Part shown: one piece after another, positions 61,681 through 64,000 of the stretch
How positions within the stretch are numbered: the stretch's first letter is position 1
Layout: each line of letters begins with the position of its first letter
Assembly: GCA_019359155.1 (NCBI GenBank)
Contig: JAHHHV010000007.1
Coordinates: 1 to 64,000 of the forward strand
From: Pegethrix bostrychoides GSE-TBD4-15B
GTDB lineage: Bacteria; Cyanobacteriota; Cyanobacteriia; Elainellales; Elainellaceae
Direction: 5' to 3'
Length of the DNA: 64,000 bases
Made by a program: the position numbers and the translations under genes
Notes under the pieces: model-generated
What the model saw: only the letters and a program-made list of their open reading frames with translations
Databases searched by the model: none
What the model was told of the DNA's origin: nothing

Positions 61681-62385
61681 ATGATGTCAAAGCCCAGAAT
61701 TGTCGCACTCGTGCCTATGCGACACAGCAGTGAGCGTGTCCCTGGCAAAAATTATCGAGATTTTGCAGGAACTCCGCTTTATCATCGAATCATTGATAAT
61801 TTAGTGGCTTGTCCGCTGGTTGATCAAGTTGTGATTGATACAGATAGCTCCATCATCCACGAAGATGCAGCAAGACATTTTCCATCTGTTAAATTGCTGC
61901 ACCGCCCTAAGCATTTGCAAGCTGGTACAGTCCCTATGAATGATGTGCTACTGAATGCGATTCAGCAAATTGATGCTGACTTCTACCTCCAAACTCATAG
62001 TACCAATCCACTGCTACGTTCAGAAACAATTACTCAGGCTGTCCAAGCTTTCCTAGACAATTACCCAATGTATGACTCGTTGTTTGGCGTTACTCGCCTG
62101 CAAACTCGGTTGTGGGACGGTCTAGCAAAGGCAATCAATCATAACCCCGCTATTCTACTCAGGACTCAAGATTTACCACCTGTCTATGAAGAAAATTCTT
62201 GCCTTTATATCTTTACTCAAAAAATATTAACGACACATCACAATCGTATTGGTAATCGCCCTTTCATGTTTGAGATTGAAAAACTAGAGGCGGTCGATAT
62301 TGATGAGGAAGCTGATTATTGCATTGCAGAGCTGCTTTATCAAAGACTCCAAAATCAGTCATTGACTCATCTAAAGGTCTCTTAG
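61681..62385 (+). CDS. acylneuraminate (CMP-sugar) cytidylyltransferase
   Basis: This 234-residue nucleotidyltransferase has the NeuA/KdsB-type start IVALVPMRHSSERVPGKNYRDFAG, a tight core QTHSTNPLLRSETI (the NP region) and FEIEKLEAVDIDEEADY at the end, with acidic metal ligands. It activates an acidic sugar, such as a nonulosonic acid or Kdo-like sugar, as CMP-sugar. No NeuB or NeuC homologue is in the window, so the sugar's biosynthesis is unseen or lies beyond 64000. AAGGAA precedes ATG 61681. Confidence 0.88.
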   Translation: MMSKPRIVALVPMRHSSERVPGKNYRDFAGTPLYHRIIDNLVACPLVDQVVIDTDSSIIHEDAARHFPSVKLLHRPKHLQAGTVPMNDVLLNAIQQIDADFYLQTHSTNPLLRSETITQAVQAFLDNYPMYDSLFGVTRLQTRLWDGLAKAINHNPAILLRTQDLPPVYEENSCLYIFTQKILTTHHNRIGNRPFMFEIEKLEAVDIDEEADYCIAELLYQRLQNQSLTHLKVS

Positions 62386-62452
62386 AAACGAGTCTTAAGA
62401 GTACTTACCATTGCAAATATTGTATTCAAGGCACTCTCACTAAGATACTCTC

Positions 62453-63394
62453 ATGGTTTTCAAAGTTTTAATTACCTGCCCGCATTTGCAAAGAACTGTT
62501 GACCTTTATCGAGATGATTTGAGCAGTAAGGGAATTGAACTAGAGGTTCCTACTCTTATTCAGCAGCTCAGTGAAGCAGAGTTACTAGAGATTATCGATC
62601 AATTCGATGGAGTAATTGCAGGCGACGATCCTTTCACAGCTAAGGTCTTAGAGCAAGGAAAAAGCTTGAAGATTCTTGCTAAATGGGGAATTGGGGTAGA
62701 TTCAATTGATCTAGAGGCGGCAAAGCGTTTAGGAATCCCGGTTGTCAACACACCAGGAGCATTCCCGGATGAGGTCGCAGACGTTGCTCTAGGTTACATT
62801 ATCCTTCTAGCTCGGCAATTACATCGTCTACATCAGTCTGTTTTGAATGGCGGTTGGCAGCAAATTTCAGGTATCACTCTCCGGGGTAAAATACTTGGTG
62901 TTGTTGGGATTGGCAGCATCGGTCAAGCTGTAGTGAGACGTGGTGTAGCCGTCGGAATGTCTGTAATAGGATATGATGTATATCCTATCAATGAGGAGTT
63001 TAAAGCTGAGACAGTAATTCAATCTGTTACGTTTGAAGAGCTGTTGAGAACAGCAGATTTCATAGTGCTTTGCTGTAATCTAACAGCTGAAAATCATCAT
63101 TTACTCAGCTATGATCAGTTCGCTCTGATGAAGCCTGGAGTCCGATTGGTCAATGTAGCTCGTGGTTCACTGATTGATGAAGAGGCGCTAATTTCAGCCC
63201 TAGCAGAGGATAAAGTAGCAGGTGTAGGCTTAGATGTGTTCGAGATAGAACCATTACCAATGAATAGCGGTCTACGTCAGTTTGATCAATGTATTTTCGG
63301 TACTCACAACAGTTCTCATACTAGAGAGGCAGTGCTGCGGGTCAACGACTTGGCAATTCGCAATCTTCTAGAAGGACTGGGAATCACAGTATGA
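62453..63394 (+). CDS. D-2-hydroxyacid (phosphoglycerate-like) dehydrogenase
   Basis: This 313-residue NAD-dependent dehydrogenase has GVVGIGSIGQ (near residue 148) and VNVARGSLIDEEAL; the catalytic arginine lies in the VARG segment and a final histidine in FGTHNSSHT. It lacks the regulatory ACT end of SerA. In glycan loci such enzymes make activated sugar-acid precursors. Its stop overlaps the SDR start (ATGA), so the two are translationally coupled. Confidence 0.88.
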   Translation: MVFKVLITCPHLQRTVDLYRDDLSSKGIELEVPTLIQQLSEAELLEIIDQFDGVIAGDDPFTAKVLEQGKSLKILAKWGIGVDSIDLEAAKRLGIPVVNTPGAFPDEVADVALGYIILLARQLHRLHQSVLNGGWQQISGITLRGKILGVVGIGSIGQAVVRRGVAVGMSVIGYDVYPINEEFKAETVIQSVTFEELLRTADFIVLCCNLTAENHHLLSYDQFALMKPGVRLVNVARGSLIDEEALISALAEDKVAGVGLDVFEIEPLPMNSGLRQFDQCIFGTHNSSHTREAVLRVNDLAIRNLLEGLGITV

Positions 63395-64000
63395 ATAAAA
63401 CTGTAATTATCACTGGCGTTCTGGGTGGCATTGGCTCTGCAACTGCTCAGATCTTCAAAAATCAGGGTTGGACTGTCATAGGTATTGATTTCAAAGAAGC
63501 GTTAGAGCAGCTTGTAGGGATTGATTACTTTATCCAAGCGGATGTTGCTGAGTCGTCTGCTTGGGAACTTGTTGATCAAAAGATTTCAGATCGAGTGGAG
63601 TCTGTGCAAGCATTGGTAAATAACGCCGCCATTCAGATCTGCAAGCCATTGATCGAGACAACTCCTGAAGAGTGGGATCGAGTCATGTCAGTTAATCTTC
63701 GCTCAGTATATTTGGGAGTACGTCAGATGTACCCACTCTTAGTAGTTAAGGGTGGAGCAATTGTCAATGTTAGCTCTGTTCATGCCCTCGCTACTTCCAC
63801 TCAAATCGCAGCTTATGCAGCAAGTAAGGGAGGAATGTTGGCTTTAACGAGAGCAATGGCGCTAGAACTAGCGCCCAGTATCCGGGTCAATGCTATTTTA
63901 CCTGGTGCAGTTGATACTCAAATGCTTCGAGCTGGGCTGGATCGAGGACATGTTCAAGGAGAAACTAGAGAAGCACTTGTAACAACCCTAGGTAATAAGC
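63391..64000 (+). CDS. short-chain dehydrogenase/reductase (3' end outside window)
   Basis: A partial SDR of at least 203 residues. It has the dinucleotide motif TGVLGGIG, VNNAA, the active-site serine in IVNVSSVHA and YAASKGG with the catalytic Tyr and Lys. It starts at ATG 63391, overlapping the dehydrogenase stop by four bases. The frame is open at the window end. It is likely a sugar or hydroxy-acid oxidoreductase of the same pathway. Confidence 0.9.
   Translation, partial: MNKTVIITGVLGGIGSATAQIFKNQGWTVIGIDFKEALEQLVGIDYFIQADVAESSAWELVDQKISDRVESVQALVNNAAIQICKPLIETTPEEWDRVMSVNLRSVYLGVRQMYPLLVVKGGAIVNVSSVHALATSTQIAAYAASKGGMLALTRAMALELAPSIRVNAILPGAVDTQMLRAGLDRGHVQGETREALVTTLGNK

Noticed and set aside
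1-64000. tRNA, rRNA, prophage or integrative element
   Set aside because: Gaps were read for tRNA arms, rRNA motifs, integrases and phage genes on both strands and none was found. A computed search could still reveal a divergent small RNA.

Overview
The window looks like a chromosomal segment of a cyanobacterium, probably filamentous. The evidence is gene content: a PATAN/DUF4388 protein beside a roadblock/GTPase pair, a DUF1400 alpha/beta hydrolase, a sterol-desaturase/SDR fusion, a zinc-ribbon serine/threonine kinase cassette, RTX proteins without signal peptides, and many long TPR-glycosyltransferase fusions. I see no rRNA, tRNA, CRISPR array, phage genes or intact transposase.

Layout. 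0.1-1.3 kb: a truncated fatty acid desaturase and a long gap. 1.3-3.8 kb: a four-gene operon (V4R-like, roadblock/LC7, small GTPase, DUF4388) resembling an MglA/MglB polarity module. 3.84-4.02 kb: a MITE-like element with perfect terminal inverted repeats. 4.1-11.9 kb, minus strand: a six-gene signalling operon (coiled-coil protein, PknG-like kinase, PP2C phosphatase, von Willebrand A protein, FHA protein, four-TM sensor). It recalls the actinobacterial PknG-GlnX-GarA circuit. 12-36 kb: housekeeping and envelope genes in both orientations. These include two HU proteins, a molybdopterin oxidoreductase, a fatty acid desaturase facing a cyclopropane-synthase-like methyltransferase, a chromate transporter, a parvulin-like protein, a class C26 amidotransferase, a desaturase/SDR fusion, a DUF4038 hydrolase, a 1202-residue membrane protein, an L,D-transpeptidase, a malate/lactate dehydrogenase overlapping an ACT protein, an orphan ABC ATPase, and a PPC-PPC-FKBP protein. 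37-39.7 kb: two paralogous RTX proteins, each with a long upstream region that is partly conserved between them. 39.9-64 kb: an unbroken plus-strand run of 16 genes for surface-glycan or glycoprotein synthesis.

The glycan run begins with TPR fusions of ordinary composition (TPR-GT61, TPR-methyltransferase, TPR-only). It passes through a 1816-residue protein with TPRs, two GT2 domains and one GT4 domain, and then becomes clearly AT-rich. That later part carries two sulfotransferases, a TPR-DUF115-GT2 protein, a GT-B glycosyltransferase, an FkbM methyltransferase, a WcbI-like protein, a GT2, a CMP-sugar synthetase, a D-2-hydroxyacid dehydrogenase and an SDR cut by the window end. Hand counts of single 60-base lines give 58% GC at 28561-28620 and 33% at 58681-58740. 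I infer that the island builds a sulfated, methylated and possibly acidic-sugar-bearing surface glycan. The adjacent RTX proteins are possible but unproven acceptors.

A second theme is short tandem duplication. More than a dozen loci carry 2-4 copies of a 12-, 13-, 14/15- or 21-bp unit. Those inside genes are multiples of three and add in-frame peptide repeats. There is also a perfect 22-bp inverted repeat inside the TPR-GT61 gene.
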